Source: Alphaproteobacteria bacterium
GTDB taxonomy: Bacteria; Pseudomonadota; Alphaproteobacteria; Rhodobacterales; Rhodobacteraceae
Length of the DNA stretch: 64,000 nucleotides
Direction: 5' to 3'
Assembly: GCA_030427405.1 (NCBI GenBank)
Contig: JAUHXK010000013.1
Coordinates: forward strand, 54,512-118,511
In this document: piece by piece, positions 1 to 7,394 of the stretch
How positions within the stretch are numbered: the first letter of the stretch is position 1
Layout of the letters: the number at the start of each line of letters is the position of its first letter
Position numbers and translations under genes: made by a program
Notes under the pieces: model-generated
Database searches by the model: none
Seen by the model: the letters and a program-made list of their open reading frames with translations, nothing else
Told to the model about the DNA's origin: nothing

Positions 1-1
1 C

Positions 2-169
2 TGGATGGAGGCAACCCAGATCGCAGGGTTTTCGGAAGGTGAGGCCAGCAAATACTTTGGCCGCCCCGACAAGGCGGTGATGGAAGGGCTTCAGATCAAG
101 CTGCGCCCCCCGGTCGAGGTACGGCATGCCTACACAGCGCGACACAACGCGTTATTGGCGCGGCTCTGA
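2..169 (+). CDS. C-terminal fragment of an unidentified protein
   Basis: An open frame enters from the left edge and stops at TGA 167-169, giving the last 55 residues (ending HNALLARL). The codon pattern matches the neighbouring genes, so it looks real. The fragment is hydrophilic and contains a GRPDKAVMEG segment, but I do not recognise the family. It is not the ahcY product that neighbours regA in Rhodobacter. The 5' part lies outside the window, so no function is assigned. Confidence 0.55.
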   Translation, partial: WMEATQIAGFSEGEASKYFGRPDKAVMEGLQIKLRPPVEVRHAYTARHNALLARL

Positions 170-253
170 GCGCGGGCTTGAAGGACATACGACTTATGTA
201 ACGATGACCCGGGCATCGCGCGGTGGTACACTTACCCGAAAGGAGGGCATGGC

Positions 254-808
254 ATGCGACACCTGGCGCTTATGACATGTGCGGCTCTTTGGGCGAATAC
301 GGTCGCTGCCGAGCCGCCATTAACTGTTGAAGATGATTTGGGAATCCTGAACCCTCAGGACACCGGTCGCGAAATGCTGACGCGAAAGATCGAGATGGGT
401 GTCATCGACTCAGTGACGTGTTCGTTGGGCATCAATGTCACGAAAAATGACAACCACGCACTTGCAAGAAAGCTGACCAAACAATGCGCCGAGGCGGGCT
501 ATGCCAAGGCGATGACCTGGATGAGTCAGTTAGAGAACAACGGACTGGGTGGCGAATACAATCCCGACGCGTCCGCCGATTGGGACCGAAAAGCGGCCGA
601 AGCGGGCGACCCGGTCGGGCGGTTCAATCACGGTCTGAACCTCATGCGTGGGCACGGTATTGAACAAGACGAAGTCCTGGGTCGCCGCTATGTCGATCAG
701 GCGGCCAGGGATGGGCTTGAGATCGCCAAACGTCTTCAGGGCGCGGATTACGATCTGGACGAGGTTACGCCGGATGCCGACAACTGGAAATACGCGCCGC
801 TGTTTTGA
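254..808 (+). CDS. Secreted Sel1-repeat (TPR-like) protein
   Basis: This 184-residue protein opens with a typical Sec signal peptide (positive MRH, hydrophobic core, likely cleavage after AVAAE-like residues near position 20). The rest holds Sel1-type helical repeats, seen in pieces such as CAEAGYAKAMTWMSQ, WDRKAAEAGDPVGRFNHG and RRYVDQAARDGLEIAKRL. Sel1 repeats are known protein-interaction scaffolds, so a periplasmic binding or scaffolding role is inferred; there is no catalytic motif. The start is well supported by AAGGAGG at 240-246, seven bases before the ATG. The gene stands alone and converges on regA with about 50 bp between the two stops. Its role and partner are unknown. Confidence 0.75.
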   Translation: MRHLALMTCAALWANTVAAEPPLTVEDDLGILNPQDTGREMLTRKIEMGVIDSVTCSLGINVTKNDNHALARKLTKQCAEAGYAKAMTWMSQLENNGLGGEYNPDASADWDRKAAEAGDPVGRFNHGLNLMRGHGIEQDEVLGRRYVDQAARDGLEIAKRLQGADYDLDEVTPDADNWKYAPLF

Positions 809-857
809 GCTTGGCCTTCGATCGGTCTGATCGGCCAGTTATCGGGGTGATTGTCTG

Positions 858-1412
858 CTACCGCGGACTACGCTTCGCCAAAATCCGCTGCAACGTCCTG
901 CGGTGCATGTTCAGCCTCCGCGCGGTTTCCGACACGTTCCGGTCGCACAGCTCGTAAACCCGCTGGATATGTTCCCAGCGCACGCGATCCGCGCTCATGG
1001 GGTTTTCGGGGGGCGGGGGTAGTTCGTCGCCCTTGGCCAGCAGCGCATTGGTGATGTCGGTGGCGTCAGCGGGTTTGGACAGGTAATCTGTCGCACCGAT
1101 CTTAACGGCGGCCACGGCGGTGGCGATTGCGCCATACCCGGTCAGTACCACAACCCGGCTGTCGGGGCGTTTCTCGCGCAGGACTTCGACCACATCCAGG
1201 CCATTGCCATCCTCAAGCCGCAGGTCAACCACGGCATAGGCAGGTGGGCGGGCCGTTGCGATGGCACGTCCTGCTGCAACCGATCCGGCCGTTTCAATCT
1301 CGAACCCGCGCTTTTCCATGGCTTTTGCCAGCCGCCTCAGAAATGGCTCGTCATCATCTACCAGAAGCAGGGATTTGTCGGGGCCGATTTCGCGCTGGGG
1401 ACTGTCTGCCAT
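858..1412 (-). CDS. regA: Redox response regulator RegA/PrrA/ActR
   Basis: At 184 residues this is the standard RegA size. An N-terminal receiver (about 12-125) carries the acidic pocket DDD 19-21, phospho-acceptor Asp63 in VVDLRLEDGNG, Thr90 and Lys112 in LSKPAD. A proline linker PPPPENP (131-137) leads to a Fis-type helix-turn-helix (NVSETARRLNMHRRTLQRIL). RegA is the DNA-binding partner of RegB and controls respiration, CO2 and N2 fixation and, in phototrophs, photosynthesis genes in response to redox state. It lies 86 bp downstream of senC on the same strand, and regB is divergent, which is the classical reg layout. The hvrA and ahcY genes that often follow are not seen here. Confidence 0.96.
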   Translation of the reverse strand: MADSPQREIGPDKSLLLVDDDEPFLRRLAKAMEKRGFEIETAGSVAAGRAIATARPPAYAVVDLRLEDGNGLDVVEVLREKRPDSRVVVLTGYGAIATAVAAVKIGATDYLSKPADATDITNALLAKGDELPPPPENPMSADRVRWEHIQRVYELCDRNVSETARRLNMHRRTLQRILAKRSPR

Positions 1413-1498
1413 ATTTGTGGTCTTTCCGCTTTTTCATGCCTTTGGCTCAGACATGAGTAATAGCAGCGCCGGGACAAAGGTCAAACGGCCAGTGTCGG

Positions 1499-2119
1499 TT
1501 ACATCTTTTCCAGAAAGCACCCGATCTTGTCGGCCAACACCTCGGCTGTGTCGTCGCGATTGAAAAATTCGACGAAACCGTCCTGTGGGGTGACCAGGTA
1601 GGAAAAGGTCGAATGATCCACCAGGTAGTATTCGTCGCTTTTGTCATGTGCCTTGAAATAGGTCTTGTACGCCCGGCTTGCGGCCTTGACCTGTTCCGGC
1701 GAACCCGTCAGCCCGATCATCTTGTCATGCAGGTTGAAGGCAAAATCACCAACCACCTCGGGGGTGTCGCGTTCCGGGTCGATGGAAATGAAAACCGGGG
1801 TTACGGACTGTCCGCGCTCGGCCAGAATATCGACGGCATCGGCATTGCGGGTCGTGTCCAGGGGGCAGACATCCGGGCAGAACGTATAGCCGAAATAGAT
1901 CAGGGTCGGTTCCGTGATCACGTCGGTGTCAGTGACGGTTTCGCCTTGCGCATTCACCAGTTCGAACGGGCCGCCAATGGCTGCCGTGCCGCCTGCAATC
2001 TGACTGGACCGGCACTGGGCAAACCGGTCATCGGATCCCGCCCCGCGTGTCATCAGCCACATGGCACCCAGGCCGACGGCCAGAACAACTGTTGCAAGGA
2101 TTGCGTAAAGGCGGGTCAT
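1499..2119 (-). CDS. senC: SCO1/SenC family copper chaperone
   Basis: This 206-residue protein has one N-terminal membrane anchor (about 4-24) and a thioredoxin-like SCO domain facing the periplasm. The copper ligands are present: Cys81 and Cys85 in FCPDVCP and His169 in VDHSTFSYLV. SCO/SenC (PrrC) proteins deliver or reduce copper for the CuA/CuB centres of cytochrome oxidases and can feed oxidase status to the RegB/RegA system. It is divergent from regB (90 bp apart) and precedes regA, so the three genes form one redox-signalling locus. Confidence 0.94.
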   Translation of the reverse strand: MTRLYAILATVVLAVGLGAMWLMTRGAGSDDRFAQCRSSQIAGGTAAIGGPFELVNAQGETVTDTDVITEPTLIYFGYTFCPDVCPLDTTRNADAVDILAERGQSVTPVFISIDPERDTPEVVGDFAFNLHDKMIGLTGSPEQVKAASRAYKTYFKAHDKSDEYYLVDHSTFSYLVTPQDGFVEFFNRDDTAEVLADKIGCFLEKM

Positions 2120-2145
2120 GGCGGTTATCCGGGGTCAAGGGGTTG

Positions 2146-2174
2146 TTGATCGTTTCGACCGGGACACCTATCAA
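2146..2174 (+). promoter_or_regulatory. Candidate sigma70-type promoter for regB
   Basis: TTGATC (2146-2151), a 17-bp spacer and TATCAA (2169-2174) lie 36 bp before the regB ATG, in the senC/regB divergent gap. Found by eye only; no start-site data. Confidence 0.4.
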
Positions 2175-2209
2175 GATGATCAGCCGATGCAACAGGACAT
2201 AGTCGACCG

Positions 2210-3607
2210 ATGAAGGATTCCAACACCAGTCTTTGGCGCGGGCAGGAACGCAGCAGCTGGATCAGGCTGCGCACGCTTATCCTTTTGCGTTGGGTTGCGA
2301 TTTTCGGTCAGATCACCGCCATCACGGTTGCGCAGCATACCTATCATGTCCAGCTTGAGCTTGGGCTGTGTTTCCTGGCCATCGGCGTTTCTGTCATGGG
2401 CAACCTCACCGCGATCTTGCTGTTCCCGCGAAACAAACGCCTGTCCGAATACGAGAACTTTCTGATGGTGCTGTTCGACCTGCTCCAGCTTTCGTTCCTG
2501 TTGTATCTTACCGGCGGGCTGAACAATCCCTTTGCGCTGCTGCTGGTCGGGCCGGTAACGATTTCGGCCAATGTCATGAGCACGCGCTCGACCCTGATCA
2601 TCGGAAGCGTCGCAGTGGTTCTGGCCACGCTTCTGGCGCAGTTCCACATGCCGCTTAGGACGGATCTGGGCCTGGTTCTGGACATTCCCGAGGTTCTGCT
2701 GTTCGGAAACTGGGCCGCCATCGTGATCGCGATTGTGTTTCTCGGGGCATATTCGCACCGCGTCAGCTCAGAGGTGCAATCCATGTCTGAGGCTCTGGCC
2801 GCAACCCATATGGCCCTGGCCCGCGAACAAAAGCTGACCGATCTGGGCGGCGTTGTGGCCGCCGCCGCGCATGAGCTGGGCACGCCGCTGGCGACGATCA
2901 AGCTGACAAGCGCGGAACTGATCGAAGAGCTTGACGACCGGCCGGACCTGAAAGAGGACGCGGCCCTGATCCGCGAGCAGGCCGATCGGTGCCGGGACAT
3001 CCTGCGTGACATGGGACGGGCCGGAAAGGACGACCTGCATCTCAGGCAAGCACCCCTGTCAACCGTCATCCACGAGGCGGCCGAACCTCATATCCATCGC
3101 GGCAAGCTGGTTCATTTCGACGAAGGACCCGGTGAAGAGGGCGATGTTCAGCAACCCTCGATCCTGCGCAAACCGGAAATCATCCACGGATTGCGCAACC
3201 TGATTCAGAACGCGGTCGATTTTGCCCGGTCCGAGGTTTGGGTCGAGGCGGAATGGACCCCGCAACGCATCACGGTCAGCATCATGGATGACGGCCGGGG
3301 GTATCCATCCCATGTAATCGGCCGTATCGGCGACCCGTTCATGCGCAGCCGCCGGACCGAAACCGACGGGCAGGCACGGCCGGAATACGAAGGGATGGGG
3401 CTTGGCCTGTTCATCGCCAAAACGCTGCTGGAACGCAGCGGGGCAGGGCTGGACTTTGCCAATGGCGCGGACCCATATCAGACGCTTACCGACCAGCCGG
3501 ACCGACGCGGCGCGATCGTCCGGGTGACCTGGCCGCGCAATCTGGTCGATGCCCAAACCGGCGACACGCCGGTTCCGTCCGGCGCAAACCAGCACATCCA
3601 CGCCTGA
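2210..3607 (+). CDS. regB: Redox sensor histidine kinase RegB/PrrB
   Basis: This 465-residue kinase has about six membrane helices in residues 20-180. The loop GGLNNPF (102-108) matches the conserved quinone-sensing motif of RegB. The H-box is HELGTPLATIK with phospho-acceptor His221, followed by the redox-active Cys261 in ADRCRDILRDMG. The ATP-binding domain shows the N-box (RNLIQNAVDFA), DDGRGYP and GMGLGLFIAKTLLERSGA. RegB phosphorylates RegA, and kinase activity is tuned by the ubiquinone pool and by oxidation of the cysteine. The annotated start has a weak ribosome-binding site, but homologues begin at a similar distance from the first helix. Confidence 0.96.
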   Translation: MKDSNTSLWRGQERSSWIRLRTLILLRWVAIFGQITAITVAQHTYHVQLELGLCFLAIGVSVMGNLTAILLFPRNKRLSEYENFLMVLFDLLQLSFLLYLTGGLNNPFALLLVGPVTISANVMSTRSTLIIGSVAVVLATLLAQFHMPLRTDLGLVLDIPEVLLFGNWAAIVIAIVFLGAYSHRVSSEVQSMSEALAATHMALAREQKLTDLGGVVAAAAHELGTPLATIKLTSAELIEELDDRPDLKEDAALIREQADRCRDILRDMGRAGKDDLHLRQAPLSTVIHEAAEPHIHRGKLVHFDEGPGEEGDVQQPSILRKPEIIHGLRNLIQNAVDFARSEVWVEAEWTPQRITVSIMDDGRGYPSHVIGRIGDPFMRSRRTETDGQARPEYEGMGLGLFIAKTLLERSGAGLDFANGADPYQTLTDQPDRRGAIVRVTWPRNLVDAQTGDTPVPSGANQHIHA

Positions 3608-3686
3608 ATACCGAGGCCAGACGTTAAGGCCCTGTTAACCATTGCACCGCATAGTGAACCGCGTTTTCAACGGGGCAGGGGCATAC

Positions 3687-5195
3687 ATGGCCGACTGGAT
3701 CATTCTGGCCGCAATCAGCCTTGTTTCCTCGGGCTTTGCTGTACAATGGCTTTTGCCACGGCGGCGCAATCGCAACAACACGTTCGGGCTGCTGTCGCCG
3801 ACATCCCTTTTTGATGCGGTGTTCCTGTTTGACGGCGATCGCCTGATCAGCCATTCGGACATCGCGCTTTCGGGGTTTGAAGCCGTGTCCGACTGGGGCG
3901 ATTTGCGCCGCCTGTTGCGTCGTGATTTTCCCGCTTTTCCCGACACGCCCGATATCGTGCGCGACCAGGGAAACCTGGTGGTCTCGGCAATTGATTTCAC
4001 GGTCGAGCGTGAGGTTCTGTGCGAATGGATCGACGGCATCGTCCGGGTACAGCTGCGCGACCTTTCCGGGGCGCCAACGCCGAAAACGCGTGACCCCGAT
4101 GACCCGATCCGCCTGGCCATGGAAACGGCACCTTACCCTGTCTGGCTCCTGGATAACACCGATACGGTACGCTGGTGCAACGCCGCCTATGTCGCCCTGG
4201 TTCGCAAGGCGCGCGGTCAGGATACAGACCTGACCGACCCCCTGTTTCCCACAGGCGGCGAGGGAACCCTGTCTGGTAAAAAAACGCGCCAATCCATTCC
4301 GGTCGACGGCAGCAAAAGCAGGCTTTGGTATGACCTGACCTATGTCGACCGCGAAGAGGGCAGGCTGTGCTATGCCGTTGACATCAACGCCATTGTCGAG
4401 GCCGAAACCGCCCAGCGCAAATTCGTTCAGACCATGACAAAGACCTTTGCGCAATTGTCCATCGGGCTGGCCATTTTTGACCGCAACCGGCAATTGGCCC
4501 TGTTCAATCCGGCGTTGATCGACCTGACAACACTGCCCCCTGATTTCCTGAGCTGCCGCCCCAGCCTTTCCAGCTTTTTCGACCGTTTGCGCGACCAGCA
4601 CATGATGCCGGAACCCAAGAACTATCGCGGGTGGCGCGACCAGATGAACGCGCTGCTCGAAGCCGCACAGGACGGGAACTACCAAGAGACCTGGTCGCTG
4701 CCGTCCGGGTCGGTCTATTCGGTGCGGGGCAGGCCGCATCCGGACGGTGCGGTCGCCTTTTTGTTCGAAGACATAACCGCGGAAATCACCCTGACGCGCC
4801 GGTTCCGGTCCGAGATGGACCTGATGCAATCCATCCTGGACCGCCTGGCCGACGCAATTGCCGTGTTTTCCGATGACGGGACGCTGGCCTTCACCAACCA
4901 CGCCTATCACAGGCTGTGGGGCGAAAGTGACGAGGTCGGGTTCGAACCCGCAACCGTTCTTGATGTCACCCGTCACTGGCAAGAGAACTGCCTGGCAACA
5001 CCGGTCCTGGGCGAAATCCGCGATTTTGTCGCGATGCGGGACAATCGGGCCGACTGGTCCGCCGAAATTCGCACCCGCGACGGCACCGCGCTGACATGTT
5101 CGGTCAACCCAATGCAAAACGGCGCGACCATCGTTCGCTTTTCGCAGGAACAACCGACTGTCAGAAACACCGTATTGCAGAAAATCCGGGCCTGA
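3687..5195 (+). CDS. divL: Membrane-anchored multi-PAS protein in the divL position, lacking a kinase domain
   Basis: From ATG 3687 (AGGGG about six bases upstream) the product is 502 residues. An upstream TTG at 3642 is possible but less likely. It has one N-terminal membrane helix (about 3-23), a basic stretch RRRNRN, and three PAS-like units around residues 148-240 (PVWLLDNTDTVRWCNAAY), 255-370 (GLAIFDRNRQLALFNPAL) and 380-490 (AIAVFSDDGTLAFTNHAY). The chain ends right after the third PAS unit, with no H-box and no ATPase domain. In other alphaproteobacteria the gene directly before tsaE and addAB is divL, the PAS pseudokinase that modulates CckA-ChpT-CtrA signalling. Assignment as a shortened DivL rests on position and domain order, so it is an inference. 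Confidence 0.55.
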   Translation: MADWIILAAISLVSSGFAVQWLLPRRRNRNNTFGLLSPTSLFDAVFLFDGDRLISHSDIALSGFEAVSDWGDLRRLLRRDFPAFPDTPDIVRDQGNLVVSAIDFTVEREVLCEWIDGIVRVQLRDLSGAPTPKTRDPDDPIRLAMETAPYPVWLLDNTDTVRWCNAAYVALVRKARGQDTDLTDPLFPTGGEGTLSGKKTRQSIPVDGSKSRLWYDLTYVDREEGRLCYAVDINAIVEAETAQRKFVQTMTKTFAQLSIGLAIFDRNRQLALFNPALIDLTTLPPDFLSCRPSLSSFFDRLRDQHMMPEPKNYRGWRDQMNALLEAAQDGNYQETWSLPSGSVYSVRGRPHPDGAVAFLFEDITAEITLTRRFRSEMDLMQSILDRLADAIAVFSDDGTLAFTNHAYHRLWGESDEVGFEPATVLDVTRHWQENCLATPVLGEIRDFVAMRDNRADWSAEIRTRDGTALTCSVNPMQNGATIVRFSQEQPTVRNTVLQKIRA

Positions 5196-5236
5196 ACCGG
5201 GTTGCAGCCATCCCGGCACAGGTCCATTGTGCCGGC

Positions 5237-5710
5237 ATGACCGCGCCGCTTGCCTTGACACTGACATCCCCGGATGAGACCGCCAATCTTGCCACCCGGA
5301 TCAAGGACCGGTTGTCGCCGGGGGACATCCTGTTGCTGAACGGTGTTATCGGCAGTGGCAAAACCCATTTCGCACGCAGCCTGATCCAGGCGGCGATGAC
5401 CCGCCCCGAGGACGTGCCGTCGCCGACATTCACGCTGGTTCAGCAATATGACACAGAGCTGGGCGAAATCTGGCATGCGGACCTGTATCGCCTGACCGCG
5501 GCCGAAGAAGTTGATGAATTGGGTCTGACAGAGGCCTTTGACACCGCCATCTGCCTGATCGAATGGCCCGATCGGCTGGGCTCGGCGCTGCCGCCCTCGG
5601 CGCTGACACTGGATTTCCGGACAGAACCGGACCAGGCCGAGGATACGCGCGTCGTGACCGTGACATGGACCGACCCGAAATGGACTGAAAAACTGGAGAC
5701 CATTGCATGA
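5237..5710 (+). CDS. tsaE: tRNA t6A37 biosynthesis ATPase TsaE
   Basis: Starting at ATG 5237 the protein is 157 residues, the usual TsaE length. The longer upstream frame shows no TsaE similarity. It has the Walker A loop GVIGSGKT, the TsaE signature SPTFTLVQQY and HADLYRL, and the IEWPDRLG segment. TsaE is the ATPase that drives TsaB-TsaD in adding threonylcarbamoyl to A37 of ANN-decoding tRNAs. The TGA stop overlaps the ATG of the next gene (ATGA at 5707), implying translational coupling with amgK and murU, an order common in alphaproteobacteria. Confidence 0.93.
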   Translation: MTAPLALTLTSPDETANLATRIKDRLSPGDILLLNGVIGSGKTHFARSLIQAAMTRPEDVPSPTFTLVQQYDTELGEIWHADLYRLTAAEEVDELGLTEAFDTAICLIEWPDRLGSALPPSALTLDFRTEPDQAEDTRVVTVTWTDPKWTEKLETIA

Positions 5711-6711
5711 CCAACAGGGCAGTTCTGGCCGAAGCGCTGATTGCACGGACACCCTGGGCGAACGCCACGCGCGCGCCGCTGGCCGGGGACGCCTCGAACC
5801 GCAGGTATGAACGGTTGACCGATCCCGACACGGGGCGCACCGCGGTCCTGATGGACGCCCCTCCCGAAAAAGGCGAGGACGTTCGCCCCTTTGTCCGGGT
5901 TGCGAATTATTTGCGGTCGCAGAACCTCAGCGCGCCGGAAATCTATGCCGAGGACGCAGAGTTCGGGTTTCTCTTGCTGGAGGATCTGGGAGACGACCTT
6001 TTCGCCCGCGTGCTGAAGAAAGACCCCGGCAAGGAACGCGAACTGTACGAGGCGGCGACTGACGTTCTGGTGCACTTGCACGCAGCGCCTGTTTTGTCGG
6101 TGGACAGCTATGATCCGGCCTTGATGACCGAACTGGCCGCGCTGGCCTTTACCAAATATGCACAAGGCATTCTGGGCACCTGCGACAAGGATGCGCTGGA
6201 TCGTTTTGACCACCGCTTTTCCGAGATCTTGCACAGGGAAACGCCGGGCAAAAGGGTGGTGGTCCAGCGTGATTACCACGCTGAAAACCTGATATGGTTG
6301 CCCGGTCGCGAAGGTATTGCGCGGGTCGGGTTGCTGGATTTTCAATGCGCCATGCTGGGGCATCCGGCCTATGACCTGGTGTCGCTCCTTCAGGATGTGC
6401 GGCGCGATGTTCCTGCCGGTATCGAAATGCGCATGATCGACCGCTACATCTCGGCAACCGGGTCCGACGCGCATGATTTTCGTACCGCTTACAGCGTGCT
6501 TGGCGCCCAGCGCAACCTGCGCATCCTGGGCGTGTTCGCCCGGCTGGCCACTGAATACGGCAAACCGCATTACGCGGACATGATCCCGCAGACCTGGGCG
6601 CATCTGATGCGAGACCTCGAACACCCTGCGCTGTTGCCGGTGGCCGATCTGTTGCGTGCCGCATTGCCGGAACCCACGCCTGAAAACCTGTCCCGGCTGA
6701 AACCGCAATGA
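5707..6711 (+). CDS. amgK: Anomeric MurNAc/GlcNAc kinase (AmgK-type phosphotransferase)
   Basis: This 334-residue aminoglycoside-phosphotransferase-fold kinase has the catalytic segment VVVQRDYHAENLIW (Asp and Asn of the Brenner motif) and the metal-binding segment LLDFQCAMLGHPAYDL. AmgK phosphorylates the anomeric carbon of N-acetylmuramic acid and GlcNAc in the cell-wall recycling shortcut that bypasses MurA and so gives intrinsic fosfomycin tolerance in Pseudomonas and relatives. The next gene is the matching uridylyltransferase murU, overlapping by ATGA at 6708, which supports this specific role over a generic phosphotransferase. Confidence 0.88.
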   Translation: MTNRAVLAEALIARTPWANATRAPLAGDASNRRYERLTDPDTGRTAVLMDAPPEKGEDVRPFVRVANYLRSQNLSAPEIYAEDAEFGFLLLEDLGDDLFARVLKKDPGKERELYEAATDVLVHLHAAPVLSVDSYDPALMTELAALAFTKYAQGILGTCDKDALDRFDHRFSEILHRETPGKRVVVQRDYHAENLIWLPGREGIARVGLLDFQCAMLGHPAYDLVSLLQDVRRDVPAGIEMRMIDRYISATGSDAHDFRTAYSVLGAQRNLRILGVFARLATEYGKPHYADMIPQTWAHLMRDLEHPALLPVADLLRAALPEPTPENLSRLKPQ

Positions 6712-7394
6712 CCCGCAAACCGGATGCCGTCATGCTGTTTGCCGCCGGTTTCGGAACGCGCATGGGCGCGTTGACCAAAACCCGGCCCAAGCCCCTGATT
6801 GAGGTGGCCGGTAAGCCCCTGATCGACCATGCGCTGGATTTGACCCGGGATCTGGAACCCGTGCGCGTGGTGGCCAATGTGCACTATCTCTCGGATCAGC
6901 TTGAAACATATCTGGCGCCGCGCGATGTCCTGATCTCGCGAGAGGTGCCGGAAATTCTGGAAACCGGGGGCGGCTTGCGGGCGGCCTTGCCGCTGCTGGG
7001 TGCAAACACGGTTTTCACAATGAACACCGACGCGATCTGGGCCGGACCCAACCCGCTGATTGCCCTGCGAGACCATTGGGACCCGACCGAAATGGATGGG
7101 TTGCTGATGTGCGTTCCCATTGCGCAAACCGTTGGGCATGCTGGTCAGGGCGATTTCACGCTGGACCAATCCGGTCGGGTCACACGCGGCCCGGGGCTGG
7201 TCTATGGCGGTGTTCAGATCCTGAAAACCGATGGCCTGCATGACATCCCCGACACAGCCTTTTCCCTGAACCTGCTTTGGGACCGGATGCAGGCCAGCGG
7301 GCGGCTTTTCGCGCTGCAATATCCCGGGCGGTGGTGCGATGTCGGACGGCCCGAAGGGATCGCACTGGCCGAAGGGCTGCTGGCGAATGTTTGA
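6708..7394 (+). CDS. murU: MurNAc-1-phosphate uridylyltransferase MurU
   Basis: This 228-residue nucleotidyltransferase has the sugar-nucleotide signature AAGFGTRMGALTKTRPKPL at its N-terminus, the second-site motif VAGKPLIDHAL and MNTDAIW (metal-binding Asp). MurU makes UDP-MurNAc from the AmgK product, closing the peptidoglycan recycling shortcut. It overlaps amgK by four bases and addB by eight. In the absence of amgK it would be called a generic sugar-1-phosphate nucleotidyltransferase; the pairing makes MurU likely. Confidence 0.88.
   Translation: MTRKPDAVMLFAAGFGTRMGALTKTRPKPLIEVAGKPLIDHALDLTRDLEPVRVVANVHYLSDQLETYLAPRDVLISREVPEILETGGGLRAALPLLGANTVFTMNTDAIWAGPNPLIALRDHWDPTEMDGLLMCVPIAQTVGHAGQGDFTLDQSGRVTRGPGLVYGGVQILKTDGLHDIPDTAFSLNLLWDRMQASGRLFALQYPGRWCDVGRPEGIALAEGLLANV

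Noticed and set aside
3624..5267. 547-codon open frame antisense to the divL-position gene
   Set aside because: High-GC shadow of the real gene: no known domain, no ribosome-binding site and low-complexity composition. The same applies to the long antisense frames at 5440-6708 and 41804-43300.
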